Notes under the pieces: model-generated
What the model was told of the DNA's origin: nothing
Databases searched by the model: none
What the model saw: only the letters and a program-made list of their open reading frames with translations
Translations under genes and position numbers: made by a program
In this document: piece by piece, positions 11,425-20,195 of the stretch
How positions within the stretch are numbered: position 1 is the stretch's first letter
Layout: each line of letters opens with the position of its first letter
Origin: Streptomyces vinaceus
GTDB taxonomy: Bacteria > Actinomycetota > Actinomycetes > Streptomycetales > Streptomycetaceae
Assembly (NCBI RefSeq): GCF_008704935.1
Contig: NZ_CP023692.1
Location: 5,707,501-5,771,500 of the forward strand
Length of the DNA stretch: 64,000 bases
Reading direction: 5' to 3'

Positions 11425-11727
11425 ATGACCGACGACATGGCCGACGACGTACCGGACACGGCCGGCGTACCGGAAGCGGCGGACGCACCGCCCGCGGCGG
11501 ACGCGCCCGCCGGGTCCGGGCCGGCGGCGCCCGAGCCCCTGGGGCTCGCCCGTACGCCCACCGGCCACGCCGGGGTGGACGCGCACCTGGAGCGGCTGGC
11601 CGACGCCGACCACCTCACGGCGGACGGACACGTCGCGGTGTACGAGGATGTGCACAGGGGGTTGCGTGACACGCTGACCGCGCTGGACGCACCGCCCGCC
11701 CCCGGACCGTACGAAAACAGGAGCTGA
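11425..11727 (+). CDS. Small conserved hypothetical protein upstream of tlyA
   Basis: Predicted 100-residue protein. The first 40 residues are Ala/Asp/Pro-rich and probably disordered. The C-terminal half, TGHAGVDAHLERLADADHL followed by YEDVHRGLRDTLTAL, is helical. It ends 7 bases before tlyA, so the two are probably co-transcribed. No catalytic motif is visible. Codon use is typical of its neighbours, and the divergent SCP2-like gene is 66 bases away. Function unknown. The in-frame region further upstream is shadow of the SCP2 gene. Confidence 0.75.
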   Translation: MTDDMADDVPDTAGVPEAADAPPAADAPAGSGPAAPEPLGLARTPTGHAGVDAHLERLADADHLTADGHVAVYEDVHRGLRDTLTALDAPPAPGPYENRS

Positions 11728-11734
11728 ACCGAAC

Positions 11735-12546
<812 letters not shown>

Positions 12547-12550
<4 letters not shown>

Positions 12551-13512
12551 CTGATTCAGCGGACAGCTCGTCGTACACCTCGGACAGCTCGAACGACTCG
12601 GACCCGGCGGCCCCGGGGCGGGGGCGGACCGTCTTCCTGCTCGCGCACACCGGGCGGCCCGCGGCCATCCGCAGCGCCGAGCTGGTCGTCCAGGGGCTGC
12701 TCAAGAACGGCCTGGGCGTACGGGTCGTCGAGTACGAGGCGAGGGACCTGCCGCTGCCGCCCGAGGTGGAGCTGGTGTCCGAGTGCACCCCCGAGGTGCT
12801 CGAAGGCTGCGAGCTGCTGATCGTGCTGGGCGGCGACGGGACCCTGCTGCGCGGCGCGGAGTTCGCGCGCGGCTCGGGGGTGCCGATGCTGGGGGTGAAC
12901 CTGGGGCGGGTGGGGTTCCTCGCGGAGGCCGAGCGGGAGGACCTCGACCAGGTCGTGGAGCGGGTCGTGACGCGGGCGTACGAGGTCGAGGAGCGGATGA
13001 CCCTCGACGTGCTCGTGCGGACCAACGGTGACGTGCTCCACCGGGACTGGGCGCTGAACGAGGCCGCCGTCCAGAAGGTGTCCCCCGAGCGGATGCTGGA
13101 AGTGGTCCTGGAGATCGACGGGCGCCCGGTGTCGGGCTTCGGCTGCGACGGGATCGTCTGCGCGACCCCGACCGGCTCGACGGCGTACGCCTTCTCGGCG
13201 GGCGGGCCGGTGGTCTGGCCGGAGGTGGAGGCGCTGCTGATGGTGCCGATCAGCGCGCACGCGCTGTTCGCGAAGCCGCTGGTCACCTCGCCGGACTCGG
13301 TGCTGGCGGTGGAGGTGCAGCACGGGGTTCCGCACGGGGTGCTGTGGTGCGACGGCCGCCGGATGCTGGAGCTGCCGGCCGGGGCCCGGGTGGAGGTCCG
13401 GCGCGGGGCGGTGCCGGTGCGGCTCGCCCGGCTGCACCACGCGTCGTTCACGGACCGGCTCGTCGCGAAGTTCGCGCTCCCTGTCTCGGGGTGGCGCGGG
13501 GCGCCTCGCTGA
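12547..13512 (+). CDS. nadK: NAD kinase
   Basis: Predicted 321-residue NAD+ kinase, ATP/polyphosphate-dependent, making NADP+. Key motifs are GGDGTLLRGAEFA (the diphosphate-binding GGDGT) near residue 96, GVNLGRVGFLAE, TPTGSTAYAFSAGGP near residue 210, and ISAHALFAKPLV. The first 25 residues are Ser/Asp-rich and not conserved in the family, so a slightly later start is possible. GTG 12547 is coupled to tlyA by a 4-base overlap. The order tlyA-nadK-recN is standard in streptomycetes. Confidence 0.95.
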
Positions 13513-13533
13513 GAGCCCGGAGTGACCCGCTAA

Positions 13534-13549
13534 TAGCACATGCGTTCGG
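13534..13549 (+). promoter_or_regulatory. Candidate LexA (SOS) box upstream of recN
   Basis: TAGCAC-ATGC-GTTCGG compared with the actinobacterial SOS palindrome TCGAAC-N4-GTTCGA matches 9 of 12 half-site bases, and the spacer ATGC fits the RNRY pattern preferred in mycobacteria. It is 58-73 bases upstream of the chosen recN start. RecN is a known SOS gene, so the position makes sense. The left half-site is imperfect. Confidence 0.55.
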
Positions 13550-13606
13550 GAAACTCCCGACGGGTGACGTCACATGGCACGGGTGAAACCTCGGTATCGT
13601 CGTCCC

Positions 13607-15337
13607 GTGCTTGAGGAGATGCGGATACGGTCGCTCGGGGTCATCGACGACGCGGTGGTCGAGCTGTCGCCCGGTTTCACCGCGGTGACCGGCGAGACCG
13701 GCGCGGGCAAGACGATGGTCGTCACCAGCCTCGGCCTGCTGCTCGGCGGTCGCGCCGACCCGGCCCTGGTGCGGATCGGGGCCAAGGCCGCGGTCGTGGA
13801 GGGCCGCATCGTCTTGCGCCCCGGCGCGCCCGCCGCCGTACGCGCCGAGGAGGCCGGGGCCGAGCTGGACGACGGCGCCCTGCTCATCAGCCGGACGGTG
13901 TCCGCCGAGGGGCGCTCGCGCGCCCACGTCGGCGGCCGCTCCGTGCCCGTCGGCCTGCTCGCCGAACTCGCGGACGACCTGGTCGCCGTACACGGGCAGA
14001 CCGACCAGCAGGGGCTGCTGCGGCCCGCCCGCCAGCGCCAGGCCCTCGACCGGTACGCGGGCGACGCCGTCGCCGTACCGCTGGAGAAGTACGGGGCCGC
14101 CTACCGGCGGCTGCGCGCCGTCGCCGTGGAACTCGAAGAGATCACCACCCGGGCCCGGGAACGGGCCCAGGAGGCCGACCTGCTGCGCTTCGGCCTGGAG
14201 GAGATCGCGGCCGTGGAGCCGCTGGCGGGCGAGGACGCGGAGCTCGCGGCGGAGGCCGAGCGGCTCGGCCACGCCGAATCGCTGGCTTCGGCGGCGCAGA
14301 TCGCCCACGCGGCGCTCGCCGGCGATGTCGAGGACCCGGAGGGCGTCGACGCGAACACCCTCGTCGCGGGCGCGCACCGGGCCCTGGACGCCGTACGGTC
14401 GCACGACCCGGCGCTCGGCGCGCTCGCGGAGCGGATCGGGGAGCTCGGGATCCTGCTGGCCGACGTGGCCGGCGAGCTGGCCGGGTACGCGGACGACCTG
14501 GACGCCGATCCGCTGCGGCTGGCCGCGGTGGAGGAGCGGCGTGCGGCGCTGACCCAGCTGACGCGCAAGTACGGAGAGTCGATCGACTCCGTACTGGAGT
14601 GGGCCGAGCGCGGTTCGGCGCGGCTGCTGGAGCTGGACGGCGACGAGGAGCGGATCGCCGAGCTGACCGCCGAGCGGGACGGGCTGCGGGCCGAACTCTC
14701 GCTGCTGGCGCAGGCGCTGACGGACGCGCGGGTGGAGGCGGCGACGCGGTTCGCCTCGGCCGTCACGGCGGAGATGGCCTCGCTGGCGATGCCGCACGCG
14801 CGGGTGACGATCGACATCCGGCAGGTGGAGGACCCCGAGGGGGTGGAGGTCGACGGCCGCCCGGTCGCGTACGGGCCCTCGGGCACGGACGAGGTCGAAC
14901 TGCTGCTGGCCCCGCACCCGGGCGCCCAGCCGAGGCCGATCGCCAAGGGCGCCTCGGGCGGTGAGCTCTCGCGCGTGATGCTGGCGGTGGAGGTCGTGTT
15001 CGCGGGCTCGGACCCGGTGCCGACGTACCTCTTCGACGAGGTCGACGCGGGCGTGGGCGGCAAGGCGGCCGTGGAGGTCGGGCGCCGCCTCGCGAAGCTG
15101 GCCAAGTCGGCGCAGGTGGTGGTCGTCACGCACCTGCCGCAGGTGGCCGCCTTCGCGGACCGGCAGCTGCTGGTGGAGAAGACCAACGACGGATCGGTGA
15201 CCAGGAGCGGGGTCAAGGTCCTGGAGGGCGAGGACCGCGTCCGCGAACTCTCGCGCATGCTGGCGGGCCACGAGGACTCGGTCTCCGCACGCGCGCACGC
15301 GGAGGAACTCCTGGCGGCGGCCCGCGCGGACGCGTAG
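13607..15337 (+). CDS. recN: DNA repair protein RecN
   Basis: Predicted 576-residue SMC-like ATPase for double-strand break repair. Walker A GETGAGKT is near residue 30, a coiled-coil arm spans about residues 150-370, the ABC signature region GGELSRVMLAVEVVF is near 455, and Walker B YLFDEVDAGVGG near 475. The family usually begins with the equivalent of MLEEMRIRSLGVIDDA, which sets GTG 13607. ATG 13574 would add 11 residues and has only a weak ribosome site. TATCGT (13595-13600) a few bases before the GTG could be a -10, making the message leaderless. A candidate SOS box lies upstream. Confidence 0.92.
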   Translation: MLEEMRIRSLGVIDDAVVELSPGFTAVTGETGAGKTMVVTSLGLLLGGRADPALVRIGAKAAVVEGRIVLRPGAPAAVRAEEAGAELDDGALLISRTVSAEGRSRAHVGGRSVPVGLLAELADDLVAVHGQTDQQGLLRPARQRQALDRYAGDAVAVPLEKYGAAYRRLRAVAVELEEITTRARERAQEADLLRFGLEEIAAVEPLAGEDAELAAEAERLGHAESLASAAQIAHAALAGDVEDPEGVDANTLVAGAHRALDAVRSHDPALGALAERIGELGILLADVAGELAGYADDLDADPLRLAAVEERRAALTQLTRKYGESIDSVLEWAERGSARLLELDGDEERIAELTAERDGLRAELSLLAQALTDARVEAATRFASAVTAEMASLAMPHARVTIDIRQVEDPEGVEVDGRPVAYGPSGTDEVELLLAPHPGAQPRPIAKGASGGELSRVMLAVEVVFAGSDPVPTYLFDEVDAGVGGKAAVEVGRRLAKLAKSAQVVVVTHLPQVAAFADRQLLVEKTNDGSVTRSGVKVLEGEDRVRELSRMLAGHEDSVSARAHAEELLAAARADA

Positions 15338-15378
<41 letters not shown>

Positions 15379-15400
15379 CGCTGCTGTCGCTCGTTCGTGA

Positions 15401-15429
15401 GGGCCCGGGACGGATGCCGTCCCGGGCCC
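15401..15429 (+). terminator. Hairpin terminator after recN
   Basis: A 12-13-bp GC-rich stem (15401-15413 with 15417-15429), small loop around ATG, no long T run. In high-GC actinomycetes such hairpins without a U-tract often end transcription; this one ends the tlyA-nadK-recN stretch. Confidence 0.6.
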
Positions 15430-15592
15430 CCGGCGTGCGCCCGTAGGCGGCGCGCGCTACGCCGTGTGGGTGAGGCTCGGGGGTGTGGGGCGGTATCTCC
15501 TGCGGGATCCGTACCCGTATGGTCCCGGAACGCGCGTGCGGACTGGCATTCTGGGCGACGACTCTGCCTCCCTCACCCTGGAGCTTCGGCCA

Positions 15593-16711
15593 GTGAGCAG
15601 CTCCCCGGTCTCGACCCCGGTCCCCGCACAGCCGTACGGGCGGCCGCCGCTCCGCACCGTCCAGGTGCTCGGCGGCGCCGGCGCGGGCAGCAGCGCGCAC
15701 GTACGGTCGCTGACGACCGGGCTCGCCGCGCGCGGCGTACGGGTCACGGTGTGCGCGTCCGTGGAGGCGGAGGGGGAGTACGACTTCACCGGCGCGGGGG
15801 CGCAGTTCACCCCGGACGCGGTGAGCGCGCTGCGGGCCGTGTGCGCCGGGGCGGACGTGGTGCACGCGCACGGGGTGCGCGCCGGGATGCGGGCCGCGGT
15901 GGCGCTGCGCGGGCGGCGGGTGCCGCTGGTGGTGACCTGGCACGGCGGCGGACCGGCGGAGCAGGGCGCGTTCGGTCGGCTGGGCCGGGTGCTGGAACGG
16001 CACGTGGCGCGGGCGGCGGCGGTGGTGCTCGGGGCCTCCTCGGACCAGGTGGACCTGGCGCGGGCGCGGGGCGCGCGGGACGCCCGGCTGGCGCCGGTGG
16101 CCGTACCGATGGGGGCGGCCGGCCCGGACGCAGCGGCCGACCCCGGCAAGGTGCGTGCGGAACTGGGGGCGGTGGAGCGGCCCTTGCTGATCGCGGTCGG
16201 GAGCCTGGTGGAGCACCGGGGGTACTCGGTGCTGCTGGACGCGGCGCGGGCCTGGCGGGTGCTGGAGCCGCTGCCGCTGGTGGTGATCGCGGGGGAGGGC
16301 CCGCAGCGGACGGAGCTGGCGCGGCGGATCGAGGCGGAGGGTCTGCCGGTACGGCTGTTGGGGCGGCGCCGGGACGCGGCGCAGCTGCTGGCGGCGGCCG
16401 ACGTGGCGGTGCTGCCGAGCCGCTGGGAGGCGCGGTCCCTGCTGGCGCAGGAGGCCCTGCGGGCGGGGGTACCGCTGGTGGCGACGGCGGTCGGGGGCAT
16501 CCCGGAGCTGATCGGGGACGCGGGGGTCCTGGTGCCGTACGGGGACGCGGCCGCGCTGTCCTCGGCGGTGACGGACCTCCTCGCGGACCCGCCGCGCCGC
16601 GCGGCCCTGGCCGCCGCGGGCCGCGCCCAGGCGGCCACGTGGCCCACGGAGGACGACACGGTGGCCCAGATCCTGTCGGTCTACGACGAGCTGATGGACC
16701 GCCGCAGATAG
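15593..16711 (+). CDS. Glycosyltransferase family 4-like protein
   Basis: Predicted 372-residue GT-B glycosyltransferase. The N-terminal acceptor domain starts with VQVLGGAGAGSSAHVRSL; a donor-binding C-terminal domain carries VGSLVEHRGYSVLLDA, VVIAGEGPQR and the E-x7-E motif region SRWEARSLLAQEALRAGVPLV. Such enzymes use nucleotide- or polyprenyl-sugar donors; acceptor and sugar are unknown. GTG 15593 has GGAG at 9 bases; the open frame extends 43 codons upstream without a ribosome site. It stands alone between the recN hairpin and the convergent PucR gene. Confidence 0.88.
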   Translation: MSSSPVSTPVPAQPYGRPPLRTVQVLGGAGAGSSAHVRSLTTGLAARGVRVTVCASVEAEGEYDFTGAGAQFTPDAVSALRAVCAGADVVHAHGVRAGMRAAVALRGRRVPLVVTWHGGGPAEQGAFGRLGRVLERHVARAAAVVLGASSDQVDLARARGARDARLAPVAVPMGAAGPDAAADPGKVRAELGAVERPLLIAVGSLVEHRGYSVLLDAARAWRVLEPLPLVVIAGEGPQRTELARRIEAEGLPVRLLGRRRDAAQLLAAADVAVLPSRWEARSLLAQEALRAGVPLVATAVGGIPELIGDAGVLVPYGDAAALSSAVTDLLADPPRRAALAAAGRAQAATWPTEDDTVAQILSVYDELMDRRR

Positions 16712-17059
16712 CCTCCGGCGGTCCTAGGGGGCCGGGGCGCCGGCCGCACCGGTGGTCCTGCCCACGCCGTCCTGCGCACGCCGCCGTGGCCGCGGCCGCC
16801 GCGGGTCCGGGGCGGAGCCCCGGGGAACGGGCGGCGGGCGGGTGGGGGAAACGCCCCGCAGGGCCGCCCACCGGCCCCGGGCCGGGGTCACCCGCCCGGC
16901 TTCGCGGCGGCCTGCGGACGGGTCCCGCCGAGCGCGTGCCCTCGGTCCGCCACGGCGAGACGCCGTCCTGAGCCCCCGCGCGGCGGCCGCCGGACGGACT
17001 TCGGCGCAGCCCGGCGGTGCCCGGCAGGGCCGCCGGGCCCGAGTGGTGCGAGGAGGGCG
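16712..17059. other. Intergenic region with no recognised feature
   Basis: A 348-base, very GC-rich gap between the convergent glycosyltransferase and PucR genes. Several frames are open, but none shows start, ribosome site or codon pattern of a real gene. Short self-complementary GGCC/GCCGG runs could act as a terminator, but I cannot single one out. Confidence 0.6.
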
Positions 17060-18685
17060 TCAAGAAGGCGAGGGCGTGTGGCGGCGGGCGCGGAGGGCCA
17101 GGCTCAGGGAGAGGACCGTCTCCGGGTCGTCCAGGTCCGTGCCCAGCAGCTCCGAGATGCGGGCCAGGCGGTTGTAGAGGGTCTGGCGGTTCAGGTGGAG
17201 CTCGCGCGCCGTTTCCGCCTTGCGGCCCGCGTGCGCCAGGTACGTCTCCAGGGTGGGCAGGAGCGGGGGGCGGGACGCCGCGTCGTGCACGCGCAGCGCG
17301 CCGATCGCCCGGTCCACGAACGCCGCCAGGTCGGGGTGTTCGCGCAGCCGCCACAGGAGCAGGTCGATGTCGAGCCGGCGGGCGTCGTACCAGGGCCGGG
17401 CCGGCAGCCCGTGCGCCGCCGTCGCCGTCTCCGCGGCGTGGCGCAGGCCCGCCGAAGCCGCCGCCCAGCCGCCCGCCACGCCCACCACCACCGCGGGCGG
17501 GGCCGCCGCGCGGTCCAGGCCGGCCCGCTCCACGCCCGCCCGCAGCGCGGCGGCCACGCGGTCCGCCACCGTCGTGCGTTCCGATTCGGAGCGCAGCGAG
17601 ACCAGGAGGGGGACCCGGCCCTCCACCGGGCGCACGCCCAGCAGGACCGGGACGCCCACCGAGGAGAGCTCCTCCAGGACCGCCCTGGCCAGGACCGCCC
17701 AGTTGCCCGACGGGCCCAGGGACGGGGAAAGCCGCATCACCACCGGCAGGAGCGGGCCCGCGCCCGGCTTGAAGCCCAGGACGCGCGCCTGCGCCGGAGC
17801 GTCCTGGGCCGAGATGCGGCCCTCCGCCAGGTCCGTCAGGAAGTCGCCGCGGCCGCGCGCCGCCAGTTCGTCCTCCTGCCGGGCCTGCATCAGCACCACG
17901 GCCAGCACCCCCGCCGTCCGCTCCGCCGCCATCCGGTGGACGGGCAGCAGCGGCGCCGAGACGCCCAGCAGGACCATCCGGGCGCGGACCGAGCCCGTGC
18001 CGTGGCCGCCCCCCGGGACGTCGATCAGGACCGCGTTCGCCGAAGGCTCCGCCTCGCGTTGTCCCCGCAGCCCCTCCCATACCTGCAACGGGTCGGCCGC
18101 GGCCTCCCCGGAGCCCGGGCCCGCCGCGTACAGGAGCTGCCCGTCGGGGGTCTCCAGGAACACCGGGTTACCGGTGAAGTCGGCCAGGATGTGCAGGACC
18201 TGGGGGATCCCGCCACCGCTGAGCAGGGCCTGCGTACACCGCCGGTGCACCTCCTCGGCCCGCTGGAGCAGGGCGTAGTGGTGGTTGACGATCTCGGTGT
18301 GGACCTCCTCCGTCACCGCCACGAACGGCACTTCGCGGTGCAGCTGGACCAGCGGCAGGCCGGCCGCCCGTGCCGTCTCGACGAGCGTCGCCGGGAGCCG
18401 GGTGAAGCGCGGGCCCAGCTCGACCACCAGCGCGGCGATCCCCCGGTCCGCGAGGCGCCGTACGAACGCGCGCTGCTCCGCGGGCCGCGTGCCCAGGCCC
18501 AGCCCCGTGGTCAGCAGCAGTTCCCCGCCCTTGAGCAGGGAGGCGATGTTCGGCACCTCGCCCGCGTGCACCCAGCGCACGGTCCGTCCCAGGCGGTCGG
18601 CGCAGGCCACCACCTCCGGCAGCCCGCTGCGCAGTCCGGGCAGCTCCAGCGCCCGCTGAACGGTGATCCCGCCCTGGTTGTCCAT
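17060..18685 (-). CDS. PucR family transcriptional regulator
   Basis: Predicted 541-residue regulator. The N-terminal PucR (purine catabolism) domain starts GITVQRALELPGLRSGLPEVV and includes LLKGGELLLTTGLGLG. A GGDEF-related middle region follows, and the C-terminal HTH_30 is LHLNRQTLYNRLARISELLG at residues about 490-510. Such proteins often control purine, GABA or amino-acid catabolic genes near them; the FAD oxidoreductase gene upstream on the same strand is a possible target, though nothing shows this directly. Start is the ATG complementary to 18683-18685. Confidence 0.9.
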   Translation of the reverse strand: MDNQGGITVQRALELPGLRSGLPEVVACADRLGRTVRWVHAGEVPNIASLLKGGELLLTTGLGLGTRPAEQRAFVRRLADRGIAALVVELGPRFTRLPATLVETARAAGLPLVQLHREVPFVAVTEEVHTEIVNHHYALLQRAEEVHRRCTQALLSGGGIPQVLHILADFTGNPVFLETPDGQLLYAAGPGSGEAAADPLQVWEGLRGQREAEPSANAVLIDVPGGGHGTGSVRARMVLLGVSAPLLPVHRMAAERTAGVLAVVLMQARQEDELAARGRGDFLTDLAEGRISAQDAPAQARVLGFKPGAGPLLPVVMRLSPSLGPSGNWAVLARAVLEELSSVGVPVLLGVRPVEGRVPLLVSLRSESERTTVADRVAAALRAGVERAGLDRAAAPPAVVVGVAGGWAAASAGLRHAAETATAAHGLPARPWYDARRLDIDLLLWRLREHPDLAAFVDRAIGALRVHDAASRPPLLPTLETYLAHAGRKAETARELHLNRQTLYNRLARISELLGTDLDDPETVLSLSLALRARRHTPSPS

Positions 18686-18707
18686 GTCGCGGGACGCTAT
18701 CAGGGGG

Positions 18708-20087
18708 TCAGGCGGGCCTGATGTTGTGGTTGAAGCGGAAGACGTTGTCCGGGTCGTACGCCCGTTTCACCGCCGCCAGCCTCGCCAGGTTCTCCGCGCC
18801 GAGACCGGCCGCCACCCGCTCGGAGCCCTCGTCCCCGGTGAAGTTGAGGTACACCGCGCCGGTGCTCCACGGCCGCACGTGGGCGCGGACGTCCTTCACC
18901 CACTGCACGTTGCGCTCGTCCTCGGCCGCGTCCTCCCAGATGGCGAACGGGTGCACGGCCCAGGGGGAGTCCCGGTACGGAACGGGGAACTCCGACGGCC
19001 CGTCCGCGATGGCCCCGCCCAGCGGGAACATCACGTGCTGGGTCCCGCCCGTCGGCATCACGTCCCCGAGGGCGCAGAAGACGCTGACGAGTTCGTCCGG
19101 CATGCCGGTCAGGTACTCCGCGGACCAGTAGTTCCGCAGCCCCGGCGGGTCGTCGAGCATGCACTGGAAGTCCGCGTAGGGCAGGGCGGTGAGCACCTCC
19201 ACCTCGTGCGGCAGCGCGAGCAGCGGCGCCGCCAGTGCGCGCAGCGCGTCCTCGCCGCCCGCGTACGTGAGCAGCGCGCCCGCCATCAGGGTCCCGACCA
19301 GGTGTTCCGGTACGAAGGGCTCGGGCGGGGCGGTCAGGTAGATCATGCCGCCGCCCGCCTCGGCGGGACCGCTCTCGACGACGTCGCGGTAGGTGCGCAG
19401 GACTTCGGGGCCGGCCTCCAGCGGGTACAGCAGCAGGCAGATCGCGAACTCGGGGAGCTCGTGCAGGCGCAGCGTGAGGGAGGTCGCGACCCCGAAGTTC
19501 CCGCCGCCGCCGTGCAGGGCCCAGAACAGCTCGGGGTTGTCCTCCGCGGTCGCCGTCAGGGTGGAGCCGTCGGCGGTGACCAGGTCCACGCCGAGCAGGT
19601 TGTCCACGGCCAGCCCGAACTTCCGGTCGAGCCAGCCGGAGCCGCCGCCGAGGGTGAACCCCGTGACCCCGGTGGTGGAGACCCGGCCGCCGGTGGTGGC
19701 GAGCCCGTACGGCTGGCAGGCGCGGTCCAGCGCGCCCATCAGCGCACCGCCCCCGACGCGTACGGCCTTCGCGCCGGGGTGGACGGTGACCTCCTGCATG
19801 CCGCGCATGTCGACGACCACGCCGCCGTCGTTGAGGGACATCCCGGCGACGCTGTGGCCGCCGCCGCGGACGGCGACGGGCAGGTCCAGTTCGCGGGCGA
19901 AGCGGACCGTGGTGACGACGTCCGCCTCGCTCTCGCACCGGGCGATGACGGCGGGACGGCGGTCGACCATCGAGTTGAAGACCGTCCGGGCCTCGTCGTA
20001 TCCGGGATCCCCGGGGGTGATGACCTGACCGGCCAGATCGTCACGCAGATCGGCCAGGGCCCGGCCGGCCTTTGACGGGGCAGTCAT
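18708..20087 (-). CDS. FAD-binding oxidoreductase, PCMH/BBE family
   Basis: Predicted 459-residue flavoenzyme. The PCMH FAD-binding domain (residues about 30-210) has the RGGGHS motif, with His of VRGGGHSVAGM the expected covalent FAD attachment site, and the FTLGGGSGWLDRKFGL loop. The C-terminal BBE (berberine bridge-like) segment ends FRFNHNIRP. It probably oxidises a sugar or small alcohol; the substrate is unknown. The start is fixed by AAGGAGG about 8 bases before the ATG complementary to 20085-20087; the frame is open further upstream. Its stop lies 22 bases before the PucR gene start on the same strand. Confidence 0.9.
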   Translation of the reverse strand: MTAPSKAGRALADLRDDLAGQVITPGDPGYDEARTVFNSMVDRRPAVIARCESEADVVTTVRFARELDLPVAVRGGGHSVAGMSLNDGGVVVDMRGMQEVTVHPGAKAVRVGGGALMGALDRACQPYGLATTGGRVSTTGVTGFTLGGGSGWLDRKFGLAVDNLLGVDLVTADGSTLTATAEDNPELFWALHGGGGNFGVATSLTLRLHELPEFAICLLLYPLEAGPEVLRTYRDVVESGPAEAGGGMIYLTAPPEPFVPEHLVGTLMAGALLTYAGGEDALRALAAPLLALPHEVEVLTALPYADFQCMLDDPPGLRNYWSAEYLTGMPDELVSVFCALGDVMPTGGTQHVMFPLGGAIADGPSEFPVPYRDSPWAVHPFAIWEDAAEDERNVQWVKDVRAHVRPWSTGAVYLNFTGDEGSERVAAGLGAENLARLAAVKRAYDPDNVFRFNHNIRPA

Positions 20088-20195
20088 GGCTGCGGCCCTC
20101 CTTCCGCAGGAGGCGTAGGACCATTCCAGCGTAGGCGCGGCCGGTGCCGGGGGCGCGGCGGGACCGGACGGCCCCACCGCGCCGAAAGACACGGC

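Noticed and set aside
13565..13572. TGACGTCA palindrome upstream of recN
   Set aside because: A perfect 8-mer, but short palindromes of this kind occur by chance and no matching regulator is evident. The SOS-like box is a better candidate.
15593..16711. Glycosyltransferase as part of a biosynthetic cluster
   Set aside because: No sugar-activating, polyketide, peptide or resistance genes are adjacent; it stands alone.
16752..17772. Several long GC-rich ORFs between the glycosyltransferase and PucR genes
   Set aside because: They are Arg/Pro/Ala shadows of the PucR gene or of GC-rich spacer, without ribosome sites or family motifs.
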